DNA from: Flavobacteriaceae bacterium
GTDB taxonomy: Bacteria > Bacteroidota > Bacteroidia > Flavobacteriales > Flavobacteriaceae
Assembly: GCA_947457255.1 (NCBI GenBank)
Contig: CANGUZ010000006.1
Coordinates: forward strand, 1 to 59,503
Direction: 5' to 3'
DNA length: 59,503 nucleotides
The translations under genes and the position numbers were made by a program. This document shows positions 1 to 9,623 of this stretch, in pieces. The first letter of the stretch is position 1. Every line of letters starts with the position of its first letter. Below the pieces are notes generated by a model. The model was not told the DNA's origin and searched no databases. It was given only the letters and a program-made list of their open reading frames with translations.

Positions 1-423
1 CTTATAAAAAGCCTTAAAAAAAACTATATAAAAAACGATATTCAACTGATTAAAAAACTTTTAATCACAAATTCATGGTGGGATAGTGTAGATACCATTT
101 CTAAATATATTCTTGGAGAATATTTATTACAATTCTCAGAAGAAACTAATACTGTTGTAGATCAATTTTCTAATTCTGATAACATGTGGCTTAATAGAAG
201 TGCTCTATTGTTTCAGTTAGGTTATAAGATAAAAACAAATGCCGACATCTTATTTTCTGAATGTACCAAACATTCAAACTCAAATGAATTTTTTATACAA
301 AAAGCCATTGGCTGGTCGCTAAGAGAATATGGCAAAACAAATCCCAAAGCTATACAAACCTTTGTTAGTAAAACAAAATTAAAACGATTGAGCGAAAAAG
401 AAGCGTTAAAAAATATTTGTTAA
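1..423 (+). CDS. DNA alkylation repair protein, AlkD-like (5' truncated by window)
   Basis: The frame is open from base 1, so the start lies outside the window; 140 residues of the C-terminal part are visible. AlkD-family proteins are HEAT-repeat DNA glycosylases that remove positively charged N3- and N7-alkyl purines. The visible part carries WWDSVD near its start, which in the family holds the DNA-contacting Trp and the catalytic Asp. It also has MWLNRSALLFQL, with the conserved Arg, and QKAIGWSLREYGK, with the third aromatic, so all the usual active-site residues appear present. The protein ends at a taa, and a ClC channel gene starts 39 bases later on the same strand. An internal ATG at 184 is not the start, because the homology runs through it. 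Confidence 0.85.
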   Translation, partial: LIKSLKKNYIKNDIQLIKKLLITNSWWDSVDTISKYILGEYLLQFSEETNTVVDQFSNSDNMWLNRSALLFQLGYKIKTNADILFSECTKHSNSNEFFIQKAIGWSLREYGKTNPKAIQTFVSKTKLKRLSEKEALKNIC

Positions 424-462
424 AGTTAATTTAGTAGTAAATTAGCATTTTTACAACCATCA

Positions 463-2247
463 ATGTTTAGAAAAATATTTATCAAATTTGAACAACTTGT
501 TGTTTGGGCACAAAGTAAACTCACCAATAAACAATTTATATTTTTATCTAGTGTTTTAGTTGGTATTTCTGCTGCTCTGGCTGTAATTGTGCTAAAAACT
601 TTTGCACATTGGGTTTTCCTATTTGCTACATCAGTAAACGGAATTCTAAAATTGAGTTTTATAAATAGTATTTTACCCATAATTGGAATTTTACTGACTG
701 TTTTTGTTGTAAAAAGAGTTTTAGGAGGAACGATAGAAAAAGGAACGTCTCAAATTTTATATGCTGTAGCCAAAAAAGCGAGTATTATTCCAAAAAAACA
801 AATGTATGCTCAAATTGTAACCAGTTCATTAACAGTTGGACTTGGGGGTTCGGCTGGTTTAGAAAGTCCAATTGTAATTACAGGTGCAGCGTTTGGTTCT
901 AATTATGCTCAAAAATATAAATTAAGATACAAAGACAGGACACTTCTTATAGGATGCGGCGTTGCGGCAGGTATTGCTGCAGCTTTTAATGCGCCAATTG
1001 CTGGAGTTTTATTTGCCATTGAAGTTTTATTAGTAGATGTAAGTATTTCAGCCTTTACACCAATTATGATTGCTGCCGCTTCTGGAGCTTTAGTTTCTGC
1101 AATAGCATTAGACGAAACCATTTTATTGTCTTTTAAACAACAAGAAACTTTTAATTATCATAACATTCCATATTACATTCTGCTTGGTATTTTTACTGGA
1201 TTAATTTCTGTATACTATTCAAGAAATCTTCAAAAAGTAGAACATTTTTTTGCTAGAATAAGATTTCAACCCTATAAAAAAGCGCTGTTTGGTGCATCAA
1301 TTTTAGCGGTTATTATCTTTATTTTTCCAACTCTCTTTGGAGAAGGATATGAAAGTATTAAAACGCTATCCGAAAGCGATCCAGGAAAATTATTAGAGAA
1401 CACTTTATTTAGCGATTTTAGAAATAATAGTTGGGTACTACTCCTTTTTGTGGGTTGCGCCATGATGCTAAAAGTTTTTGCTACTGGAATCACAATTGGA
1501 AGCGGAGGAAACGGTGGTAACTTTGCTCCCGCTCTATTTTTAGGTTCTTATGTTGGCTTTTTCTTTTCAAAACTTTTTAACGTAGTTGGCTTAACAAAAC
1601 TTCCAGTAAGTAATTTTACAATGGTAGGAATGGCAGGCATTTTGAGCGGATTATTTCACGCTCCATTAACTGCAATTTTTCTTATTGCCGAGATTACTGG
1701 TGGATATGATTTGATGATTCCATTAATGATAGTTTCATCCATTAGTTTTGCTATTTCTAAACGTTTTGAAAAACATTCTTTAGATGTTAAAAATTTGGCT
1801 AGAAAAGGAAATGCTTTTACAAGTAATAAAGATAGCAACATTTTATCCACAATTGAAACCGAAAAAATCATACAAACTGATTATCTAACCCTTTTACCCG
1901 AAGAAAATTTAGAAAAATTAGTAGACTTAATTTCTCATTCTAACCAAGTAGTTTTTGCTGTAATAAATACAGAAAAACAACTTCTTGGTGTTATCCATTT
2001 TAATGATGTTAGGGAAATTATTTTCAGTAATTTTAAAGTAAAATATACTTCAATAAAAGAAGTTATGAGTGAACCAAAGGAAATTATTTATCCAATGGAC
2101 AGTATGGAGACTGTAATGAACAAATTTGAAACTTCTAAAGCTGCTTTTCTTCCAGTTCTCAAAAACGGAAAATATTACGGTTTTATTTCAAAATCTATTG
2201 CTCTCGAAGCCTATCGAAGTAAATTAAAATCAATGACAATTGATTAA
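463..2247 (+). CDS. ClC-family chloride channel/antiporter with C-terminal CBS pair
   Basis: Integral membrane protein of 594 residues of the ClC family, which moves chloride or other anions, often in exchange for protons. The three selectivity-filter segments are visible: GSAGLESP at about 129-136 (with the gating Glu), the AAFNAPIAG segment at 173-181, and GSGGNGGNFAPALFLG at 346-361. Many hydrophobic helices span residues 25-440. The last 130 residues are soluble and look like a tandem CBS pair (about 465-585), a regulatory module that usually binds adenine nucleotides. No Glu-versus-neutral 'proton glutamate' assignment was attempted, so channel versus antiporter is open. It lies between alkD-like and uvrA, on the same strand. 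Confidence 0.9.
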   Translation: MFRKIFIKFEQLVVWAQSKLTNKQFIFLSSVLVGISAALAVIVLKTFAHWVFLFATSVNGILKLSFINSILPIIGILLTVFVVKRVLGGTIEKGTSQILYAVAKKASIIPKKQMYAQIVTSSLTVGLGGSAGLESPIVITGAAFGSNYAQKYKLRYKDRTLLIGCGVAAGIAAAFNAPIAGVLFAIEVLLVDVSISAFTPIMIAAASGALVSAIALDETILLSFKQQETFNYHNIPYYILLGIFTGLISVYYSRNLQKVEHFFARIRFQPYKKALFGASILAVIIFIFPTLFGEGYESIKTLSESDPGKLLENTLFSDFRNNSWVLLLFVGCAMMLKVFATGITIGSGGNGGNFAPALFLGSYVGFFFSKLFNVVGLTKLPVSNFTMVGMAGILSGLFHAPLTAIFLIAEITGGYDLMIPLMIVSSISFAISKRFEKHSLDVKNLARKGNAFTSNKDSNILSTIETEKIIQTDYLTLLPEENLEKLVDLISHSNQVVFAVINTEKQLLGVIHFNDVREIIFSNFKVKYTSIKEVMSEPKEIIYPMDSMETVMNKFETSKAAFLPVLKNGKYYGFISKSIALEAYRSKLKSMTID

Positions 2248-2305
2248 TTTTGAACGTTAATTTTTTAATCTTTCCCGTTATCCTTTAACAAAATCTTGTT
2301 AATCG

Positions 2306-2340
2306 TTGCATCAAAAGAACAAATCAAAATGTTAACTTTG
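2306..2340 (+). promoter_or_regulatory. Putative flavobacterial promoter for uvrA
   Basis: TAACTTTG at 2333-2340 matches the Bacteroidota -7 element TAnnTTTG, 16 bases before the uvrA ATG. A TTG at 2306-2308 could be the -33 element, but its 24-base spacer is slightly longer than the usual 17-23. The match is by eye only. Confidence 0.4.
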
Positions 2341-2356
2341 CGTTTTTACCAAAATT

Positions 2357-5188
2357 ATGCTAGAAAATAATAATACTATTGAGGTATTAGGAGCGCGAGT
2401 TCATAATCTAAAAAATATTGACATCTCTATTCCAAGAGAAAAATTAGTTGTCATTACAGGACTTTCAGGTTCTGGTAAATCCTCTTTGGCGTTCGATACC
2501 ATTTATGCAGAAGGACAACGTCGTTATGTGGAAACTTTTTCGGCTTATGCGAGACAATTCCTGGGTGGATTAGAACGTCCTGATGTTGATAAAATTGATG
2601 GACTTTCTCCTGTAATTGCTATCGAGCAAAAAACGACAAGCAAAAGCCCTCGTTCTACAGTAGGAACTATTACTGAGATTTATGATTTTCTTAGGTTGCT
2701 TTTTGCTCGTGCTGGTGACGCTTATAGTTATAATACTGGTGAAAAAATGGTTTCTTATAGCGACGACCAAATTAAAGAACTTATCACAAAAGATTTCATA
2801 GGCAAGCGCATCAACATTTTAGCCCCAGTAATTAAAGCTAGAAAAGGACATTATGGTGAATTATTTCAGCAAATTGCGAAGCAAGGATTCTTGAAAGTAA
2901 GAATCAATGATGAAATCAAAGATATTACTGCTGGTATGAAACTCGATCGTTACAAAACTCATGATATTGAAATTGTAATTGATAGAATGGTGATTGAAGA
3001 TACTATTGATAATGAAAAAAGACTGACCGAAAGTATCAAAACAGCTATGTATCATGGCGAAAACGTATTGATGATTTTAGATCAAGATAACAATAAAGTA
3101 CGGTTTTTTAGTAGGAATTTAATGTGTCCAACAACTGGAATTTCGTACCAAAATCCTGAACCAAATTTGTTTTCTTTTAATTCTCCAAAAGGAGCTTGCG
3201 GACATTGTAACGGATTAGGAACTGTAAATGAAATTAATATAAAAAAGATAATTCCAAATCCTAAATTATCTATCAAACTTGGTGGCTTTGTGCCTTTGGG
3301 CGAATATAAATCGTCTTGGATTTTTAAGCAATTGGAAATTATTGGCGAAAAATATAATTTTAAATTGACTGATGCTATCGAAACCATTTCTGAGGAAGCA
3401 ATGGAAATGATTTTGAACGGCGGCAAAGAAAAATTTACTATCGAGTCTAAAACACTAGGAGTAACTAAAGAATACAAAATTGAATTTGAAGGTATTTCAC
3501 ATTTCATCAAAAATCAACATGATGAAAGTGGTTCAGCAACTATAAAACGTTGGGCAAAGGAATTCATGGATGAAATAAAATGTCCTGTTTGTGATGGTTC
3601 CCGATTAAAAAAAGAAGCTTTATTTTTTAAAATTAATGAAAAAAATATTACTGAATTATGCAATTTAGATATTTCAGATTTAACAATTTGGTTTCATGAA
3701 TTAAATAATCATTTGTCTGATAAGCAAAAAATTATAGCAACTGAAGTAATCAAAGAAATTAAAGACAGATTAAACTTTCTAATGAATGTAGGTTTAGATT
3801 ATTTGGCTTTAAGCCGAAGCTCAAAATCACTTTCTGGTGGAGAAGCACAACGCATTCGACTCGCTACACAAATTGGTTCACAATTGGTTGGCGTTTTATA
3901 TATTTTAGATGAACCGAGTATTGGTTTGCATCAAAGAGACAATGAAAAATTGATTCATTCTTTAGAACAATTGCGTGACATTGGAAATTCAGTAATTGTT
4001 GTAGAGCACGATAAAGATATGATTGAACGCGCTGATTATGTTATTGATATTGGTCCGAAAGCGGGAAAACATGGAGGTGAAATCATCAGCAAAGGGACTC
4101 CTGCCGAAATCCTGAAAGAACATACCATGACGGCAATGTATCTGAATGGTGAAATGAAAATTGAAATACCTAAAAAAAGACGCTCTGGAAATGGAAAATT
4201 TCTAAAACTAACTGGAGCAACTGGTAATAATCTTAAAAATGTATCGATAGAATTGCCTCTTGGACAAATGATTTGCATTACAGGAGTTTCTGGAAGTGGA
4301 AAATCGACATTAATAAATGAAACACTCTACCCTATTTTAAATGAATTTTATTTTAATGGTGTAAAAAATCCACAACCTTACAAAAAAATTGAAGGTTTAG
4401 AACATATCGATAAAGTTATAGATATCGATCAAAGTCCTATTGGCAGAACTCCACGTTCAAATCCAGCAACATATACCGAAGTTTTTACTGAAATTAGAAA
4501 TTTGTTTACAATGACTTCCGAAAGTATGATTCGTGGCTATAAAGCTGGACGATTTAGTTTTAACGTAAAAGGAGGGCGTTGCGAAACCTGTGAAGGAGCT
4601 GGTGTTCGAACTATTGAAATGAACTTTTTACCTGACGTTTATGTAGAATGCGAAACGTGTCAAGGCAAACGTTTTAATAGAGAAACCTTAGAAATTCGGT
4701 ACAAAGGAAAATCCATTTCAGATGTTTTGAATATGACTGTTGATGAAGCTGTTCCGTTTTTTGAAAATATTCCTAAAATATACCGTAAAGTTAAAACTAT
4801 TCAAGATGTTGGCTTAGGTTATATTACCCTTGGGCAGCAAAGCACAACACTTTCTGGAGGCGAAGCACAACGAATTAAATTGGCTGGAGAATTATCTAAA
4901 AAAGATACTGGAAATACGTTTTATATTTTAGATGAGCCCACAACCGGCTTGCATTTTGAAGACATTCGAGTATTGATGGAAGTCATCAATAAATTAGTAG
5001 ACAAAGGCAATACAATTTTGATTATTGAACATAATATGGATGTAATTAAATTAGCCGATTACATCATAGATATTGGTCCTGAAGGCGGAAAAGGCGGAGG
5101 TGAAGTTGTTGCAAAAGGCACTCCTGAGGAACTCATTAAAAATAAGAAAAGCTATACTGCACAGTTTCTGAAAAAAGAATTACTTTAG
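2357..5188 (+). CDS. uvrA: UvrABC excinuclease subunit A
   Basis: Damage-recognition ATPase of nucleotide excision repair, 943 residues, the usual length for a full UvrA. It has two ABC modules. The first Walker A is GLSGSGKSS at 35-43 with signature SLSGGEAQRIRLA, and the second is GVSGSGKST near 643 with signature TLSGGEAQRIKLA. The C-terminal zinc module is intact (Cys742, Cys745, Cys765, Cys768). The first module reads CPTT at 257-260 where four-Cys families have CxxC, followed by a normal Cys281/Cys284 pair, so one ligand is replaced by Thr260. Presumably it works with UvrB and UvrC encoded elsewhere. A TAACTTTG element lies just upstream. Confidence 0.97.
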   Translation: MLENNNTIEVLGARVHNLKNIDISIPREKLVVITGLSGSGKSSLAFDTIYAEGQRRYVETFSAYARQFLGGLERPDVDKIDGLSPVIAIEQKTTSKSPRSTVGTITEIYDFLRLLFARAGDAYSYNTGEKMVSYSDDQIKELITKDFIGKRINILAPVIKARKGHYGELFQQIAKQGFLKVRINDEIKDITAGMKLDRYKTHDIEIVIDRMVIEDTIDNEKRLTESIKTAMYHGENVLMILDQDNNKVRFFSRNLMCPTTGISYQNPEPNLFSFNSPKGACGHCNGLGTVNEINIKKIIPNPKLSIKLGGFVPLGEYKSSWIFKQLEIIGEKYNFKLTDAIETISEEAMEMILNGGKEKFTIESKTLGVTKEYKIEFEGISHFIKNQHDESGSATIKRWAKEFMDEIKCPVCDGSRLKKEALFFKINEKNITELCNLDISDLTIWFHELNNHLSDKQKIIATEVIKEIKDRLNFLMNVGLDYLALSRSSKSLSGGEAQRIRLATQIGSQLVGVLYILDEPSIGLHQRDNEKLIHSLEQLRDIGNSVIVVEHDKDMIERADYVIDIGPKAGKHGGEIISKGTPAEILKEHTMTAMYLNGEMKIEIPKKRRSGNGKFLKLTGATGNNLKNVSIELPLGQMICITGVSGSGKSTLINETLYPILNEFYFNGVKNPQPYKKIEGLEHIDKVIDIDQSPIGRTPRSNPATYTEVFTEIRNLFTMTSESMIRGYKAGRFSFNVKGGRCETCEGAGVRTIEMNFLPDVYVECETCQGKRFNRETLEIRYKGKSISDVLNMTVDEAVPFFENIPKIYRKVKTIQDVGLGYITLGQQSTTLSGGEAQRIKLAGELSKKDTGNTFYILDEPTTGLHFEDIRVLMEVINKLVDKGNTILIIEHNMDVIKLADYIIDIGPEGGKGGGEVVAKGTPEELIKNKKSYTAQFLKKELL

Positions 5189-5248
5189 CAGGCTGTTTTA
5201 TAATTATTTTGAAACATTAAAATTAAAAGAATTTTTAGTACAAAGAAT

Positions 5249-5977
5249 ATGAAGTTACAAGATTTTGATCATGACGAAGAGAAAGTAATCCAAGATAAAT
5301 TGAAGCGAAAAACTTGGAATGAGATACGAACAAACGATAGTTGGGCCATTTTTAAAATAATGTCAGAGTTTGTAAATGGCTATGAAACCATGTCTCGAAT
5401 TGGACCGTGTGTGACTATATTTGGTTCAGCTAGGATAAAACCAGAACATGCTTACTATCAATTAGCTGAAAAAATTGCTTATAAAATTAGTAAAGCTGGA
5501 TATGGTATTATTACAGGTGGAGGACCAGGAATTATGGAAGCTGGTAATAAAGGAGCCAATCTTGGAGGAGGAACTTCAGTAGGACTAAATATTGAATTGC
5601 CTTTTGAACAACACTTTAATCCGTATATTGATAAAGATAAAAACTTAAACTTCGATTATTTCTTTGTTCGTAAAGTTATTTTTGTAAAATATTCTCAAGG
5701 TTTTGTGGTCATGCCTGGTGGTTTCGGAACATTAGACGAAATGTTTGAAGCACTAACATTAATTCAGACTAAAAAAATTGGAAAATTCCCTATCATTCTT
5801 GTAGGTTCTGAATTCTGGTCAGGTTTGGTCGAATGGATTAAAACGGTTTTAATAGAAAAAGAAAAAACAGTAAAAGTCGAAGATTTAGACTTATTTAAAA
5901 TCGTAGATACCGAAGACGAAGTAGTTGAAGTCTTAAATAGTTTTTATAAAAAATACAATTTGAGTCCTAATTTCTAA
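5249..5977 (+). CDS. LOG-family (TIGR00730-type) nucleotide phosphoribohydrolase-like protein
   Basis: Soluble protein of 242 residues of the LOG/lysine-decarboxylase-like Rossmann family. It shows GGGPGIMEAGNKGA in the middle and the family hallmark PGGFGTLDEMFEALT, which contains the PGGxGTxxE nucleotide-binding motif. Characterised members hydrolyse nucleoside 5'-monophosphates to base and ribose phosphate (cytokinin-activating LOG in plants, PpnN in enterobacteria). The bacterial substrate here cannot be told from sequence. It starts 60 bases after uvrA and ends at a strong hairpin terminator. Confidence 0.88.
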   Translation: MKLQDFDHDEEKVIQDKLKRKTWNEIRTNDSWAIFKIMSEFVNGYETMSRIGPCVTIFGSARIKPEHAYYQLAEKIAYKISKAGYGIITGGGPGIMEAGNKGANLGGGTSVGLNIELPFEQHFNPYIDKDKNLNFDYFFVRKVIFVKYSQGFVVMPGGFGTLDEMFEALTLIQTKKIGKFPIILVGSEFWSGLVEWIKTVLIEKEKTVKVEDLDLFKIVDTEDEVVEVLNSFYKKYNLSPNF

Positions 5978-6010
5978 AAAAATGCTTCCAAAATTGGAAG
6001 CATTTTTTTT
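5976..6010 (+). terminator. Rho-independent terminator after the LOG-family gene
   Basis: TGCTTCC (5983-5989) pairs with GGAAGCA (5996-6002) around an AAAATT loop, followed by eight T. A run of seven A precedes the stem, so it could also stop transcription on the opposite strand. It overlaps the stop codon of the LOG-family gene. Confidence 0.85.
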
Positions 6011-6108
6011 AAGATTACTCTTATTTTTAATTAAATTAGCAAAAAACAAAGAGATAATTTTACGCATTTATTTTCGTTTTAATAGTATTTCAATCATTCC
6101 TAAAAGTC

Positions 6109-8931
6109 TTGAAAAAAATTTATTCTATTTATTTACTAATTGTTTTGTTTACTTCTATGAAACAATATGGTCAACATCATTCTAAGATGACTGTTGCCAT
6201 AAATCCTGAAAATAAAACACTTACCATTTTTCAAGAATTAACCTTTTTCAACCAAACTCAAGATTCATTAAACACCATTATTTTAAACGATTGGAACAAT
6301 GCGTATTCCTCTAAAAATTCACTTTTAGCAAAAAGGTTTTCTGATGAATTTATTAGAAACTTTCATTTATCTAGCGAAAAACAAAAAGGATTTACTAAAA
6401 ACATTACAGTTTTCGACGAAAACAAACTCTTTTTGTTATGGAATAGAGTTGAAGAAAATATAGATTTAATTGAATTGTGTTTGAATTCGAAATTGGCTCC
6501 CAACCAAAAAGTAAAACTATATTTAACCTATACTGTAAAAATACCGAGTGACGAATTTACAAAATTCGGTTATGGTTCAAATGATAAAATGAGTTTAAAA
6601 AATTGGTTTCTAACACCAGCGCGATATGAAAATCACTCCTTTATAAAATACAGCAATGCCAATTTAGATGATATTGCAAATGGTATTTCCGATTATGATT
6701 TAGAAGTTAAAATTCCTTCAAATTTTGAGTTAACTTCTGATCTCAATCAAATTAAAAAAGCAAATACTAAAGACGATAATATCTATACTTTTTCAGGAAA
6801 AAATCGACTTGATTTTAATCTAATTTTAGAACCTAAAACTAGTTTTAGTAGTTATACTAATGATATATTAAATGTAGTTTCTAACCTAAAAGACAATAAG
6901 CTTAATGACGTTCAGAAAGCAATTGTTATTGACGGAATTGTAAAATTTGTTAATTCTGAAATTGGTCAATATCCTCACGAAAAAATTACAGTTACTCAAG
7001 AAGATTATGAACGAAATCCTTTTTATGGTTTAAATCAACTTCCTGCATTTATAAGTCCATTTTCTGATGAATTTTTATTTGAACTTAAGTTTTTAAAAAC
7101 CTACCTCAACAATTATTTAAAAAACACTTTAAATTTAGATAATAGAAAAGACAATTGGATTTTTGATGGTATTCAGGTCTATACCATGATGAAATATATA
7201 GAGCAAAATCATCCTGAAATCAAAATGATGGGGAGCTTGGCAAAATTAAAATTACTAAAAAGCTTCAATTTAATCAATCTAGATTTTAATGAACAATACA
7301 GCTATTACTATATGCTGATGGCTCGAAAAAATTTAGACCAACCCTTAGGTGAATCAAAGGAAAACTTAATCCGATTTAATGAAAAAATTGCCTCAAAATA
7401 CAGAGCAGGATTGAGTTTGAAATATTTAGACAATTATTTAGACGAAAATATTGTTCCGAATGCTATTAAGCAATTTTATGCCGTAAATAAAGAAAAACAG
7501 ACCTCTCGAAATACTTTCGAAGAAATTCTTAAAGCCAATTCAAATAAAAATATTGATTGGTTTTTTAAAACCATTATCGATTCACGAGAAATTATTGACT
7601 ATAAGTTTTCTGATTTCTCAAAAACTAAAGACAGCGTGACTTTTACAATCAAAAACAAAACAGGAACAACAGTTCCGATTCCTGTATATGGAGTAAAAAA
7701 AGGAGGAATTGTTTTCAAAAAATGGTTCGAAAACATTCAAACCGATAGTACATTTACTTTAAGTAGAAAGGATGCTGACAAAATTGTTTTGAATTACAAA
7801 AACGAAGTTCCCGAATTTAATTTAAGAAACAATTGGAAATCCTTGAAAGGGTTTTCTCCAACAAATCGTCCTGTAAAATTTGTCTTCATGAAAGACTTAG
7901 AAGACCCATATTACAATCAGATTTTATACGTACCTACAATTTCCTATAATTTCTATGACGGAATTAGTTTAGGAATGCGGCTGCACAATAAAACAATTCT
8001 TGACAAACCGTTTACTTTTGATGTAAATCCGATTTATTCAACAAAAACGAGTACGCTTTCAGGAAGTTATTCAGTTGGAATTAATCAAAACTATAGAGAA
8101 GGAAGGTTATATAATGTTAGATACTCCATGAATGCTTCCTTTTTTCATTATGCACCAGATGCTACCTACCTGAAGATAAATCCTACTGTTTCTATGCTAA
8201 TTAGAGAACCCGATTTTAGAAACAATAAAAAACAAGGATTTGTTTTTAGATATAATATTGTAAACAAAGAAGCCTCTTTAATAACTAATGATCTTAATGA
8301 AAACTACAGGATTTTTAGTGCTAAATACTTCAATTTTAAAACCGAAGTTACCAATCACTTAAATTATAATTCTGATATACAATTGTCAAGCAATTTTGGA
8401 AAAATAGCTGGTGAAATGCAATACAGAAAACTATTTAATGACAATCGCCAAATCAATTTACGCCTTTTTGCAGGTGCATTTATGTACAATAATGATGAAA
8501 GTAATGATTATGATTTTGGACTCAGCAACCCAAACGATTATCTTTTCGAATATAATTATTTAGGAAGATCGGAAACTGCAGGACTATTAAGCCAACAATT
8601 TTTTCTTGCTGAAGGCGGATTTAAATCAAAATTAGCTCCTTCTTTAATAAACCAATGGATAATTACCTCTAATATAAGTTTTAATGTTTGGAATTGGATA
8701 GAAATATACAATGATTTAGGAGTTGTAAAAAACAGAAATAGCAACGAAAAGTTTCTTTTTGATAACGGAATCCGTCTGAATCTAGTTGCCGATTATTTCG
8801 AACTCTATTTTCCGGTTTACTCCAATAGAGGTTGGGAAATTTCAGATAAAAATTACTCCGATAAAATTCGATTTGTAATTACTTTAAGTCCTAAAACATT
8901 GATGACTCTTTTTACTAGAAAGTGGTTTTAA
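6109..8931 (+). CDS. Outer-membrane protein with degenerate M1-peptidase-like N-terminal domain and beta-barrel-like C-terminus
   Basis: Protein of 940 residues. A TTG start at 6109 is chosen because it gives a clean signal peptide (MKKIYSIYLLIVLFTSMKQYGQ-like); the next ATG at 6157 would cut it. Residues 25-520 follow the order of M1 aminopeptidases: an all-beta N-domain with WFLTPARYEN, then YPHEKITVTQEDY, YGLNQLP in place of the GxMEN region, a helical stretch, WIFDGIQVY in place of WxxEG, and a helical end. The zinc motif HExxH is absent: the aligned place reads FELKF (324-328), so no M1-type catalysis is expected. Residues about 600-940 alternate polar and hydrophobic residues, with aromatic girdles, and end in KWF, as in outer-membrane barrels. 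Its function is unknown. Confidence 0.65.
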   Translation: MKKIYSIYLLIVLFTSMKQYGQHHSKMTVAINPENKTLTIFQELTFFNQTQDSLNTIILNDWNNAYSSKNSLLAKRFSDEFIRNFHLSSEKQKGFTKNITVFDENKLFLLWNRVEENIDLIELCLNSKLAPNQKVKLYLTYTVKIPSDEFTKFGYGSNDKMSLKNWFLTPARYENHSFIKYSNANLDDIANGISDYDLEVKIPSNFELTSDLNQIKKANTKDDNIYTFSGKNRLDFNLILEPKTSFSSYTNDILNVVSNLKDNKLNDVQKAIVIDGIVKFVNSEIGQYPHEKITVTQEDYERNPFYGLNQLPAFISPFSDEFLFELKFLKTYLNNYLKNTLNLDNRKDNWIFDGIQVYTMMKYIEQNHPEIKMMGSLAKLKLLKSFNLINLDFNEQYSYYYMLMARKNLDQPLGESKENLIRFNEKIASKYRAGLSLKYLDNYLDENIVPNAIKQFYAVNKEKQTSRNTFEEILKANSNKNIDWFFKTIIDSREIIDYKFSDFSKTKDSVTFTIKNKTGTTVPIPVYGVKKGGIVFKKWFENIQTDSTFTLSRKDADKIVLNYKNEVPEFNLRNNWKSLKGFSPTNRPVKFVFMKDLEDPYYNQILYVPTISYNFYDGISLGMRLHNKTILDKPFTFDVNPIYSTKTSTLSGSYSVGINQNYREGRLYNVRYSMNASFFHYAPDATYLKINPTVSMLIREPDFRNNKKQGFVFRYNIVNKEASLITNDLNENYRIFSAKYFNFKTEVTNHLNYNSDIQLSSNFGKIAGEMQYRKLFNDNRQINLRLFAGAFMYNNDESNDYDFGLSNPNDYLFEYNYLGRSETAGLLSQQFFLAEGGFKSKLAPSLINQWIITSNISFNVWNWIEIYNDLGVVKNRNSNEKFLFDNGIRLNLVADYFELYFPVYSNRGWEISDKNYSDKIRFVITLSPKTLMTLFTRKWF

Positions 8932-8986
8932 AAGCAAGCAAAATATAAATCAAAAACTATTTTTTTCAGATTGATGTATTAAAAAA

Positions 8987-9080
8987 TTTGTTAGATTTGT
9001 TTTAATTCCTAATTGGAGTGAGCACAGAATGTATACGAGCGATAGCGAACTGACCAAGTAATTCTGCGCTATCTAACAGA
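8987..9080. repeat. Nested inverted-repeat element in the intergenic space
   Basis: TTTGTTAGAT (8987-8996) is the near-perfect reverse complement of ATCTAACAGA (9071-9080). Inside it AGCACAGAAT (9021-9030) pairs with ATTCTGCGCT (9061-9070) with one mismatch, and GATAGCG at 9041 could alternatively pair with CGCTATC. The rest of 8932-9179 shows nothing else. It could be a REP-like element, an RNA structure or an IS remnant. Confidence 0.5.
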
Positions 9081-9179
9081 AAAAATTTATTGCATATATA
9101 AACACGGTTATTTCAATTAACTGACATACAAATTGAATATGAAGATTGATTATTAACAGAAAAATACAATTTATTACAT

Positions 9180-9458
9180 ATGAGAGATAATTTTTTAAAC
9201 TTCAGTAAAAGAAGTCTTTTTTTTACAACTATTGTTTTAACATTTCTTTTATTTACTCAAGATAAAAAAGTAAATGATTTTACATATATTTTTCTTGGAA
9301 TTATTATCATTTTAATCAATTGTTTTTTAATCATTAATTTTATAAAATCAGAAAAATATAAAAATACATTTGCTAAATACAAACTCAATAATTATTCATC
9401 CCTTTTTATTATGGTTATTATTTTGATAGCATTTTTGTATTTGCATTTTAGAGTGTGA
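9180..9458 (+). CDS. Small integral membrane protein, unknown function
   Basis: Protein of 92 residues that is not recognised as a family member. Three hydrophobic stretches are visible (about residues 12-26, 35-53 and 71-90), separated by short lysine-rich segments, giving a small polytopic membrane protein. It stands alone between a palindromic element and a SulP gene on the other strand, with no clear promoter motif. The lysine-rich loops and strong hydrophobic periodicity speak for a real gene, but a chance AT-rich ORF is not ruled out. Confidence 0.5.
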   Translation: MRDNFLNFSKRSLFFTTIVLTFLLFTQDKKVNDFTYIFLGIIIILINCFLIINFIKSEKYKNTFAKYKLNNYSSLFIMVIILIAFLYLHFRV

Positions 9459-9623
9459 AAACTTACCAGATCAGCTCCGAAAAGAGTTCTTAAAAAAAGC
9501 TCCGCAAGGTCAGTAGACATTTGAGGTTTTTTATATAACCGCTGTTATTGAACTAAACAAGTTGTATTTATTAAGTATTTTTGTTGGCAAAGAAGAAAAT
9601 CAGTCGCTGTAAAATTACTATTT

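Noticed and set aside
3082..3510. 142-residue reading frame opposite uvrA
   Set aside because: It is a shadow of the conserved uvrA frame without any start context or similarity of its own.
5982..6185. 67-residue + strand reading frame after the LOG-family gene
   Set aside because: It begins inside the terminator hairpin and overlaps the next gene's signal peptide in another frame.
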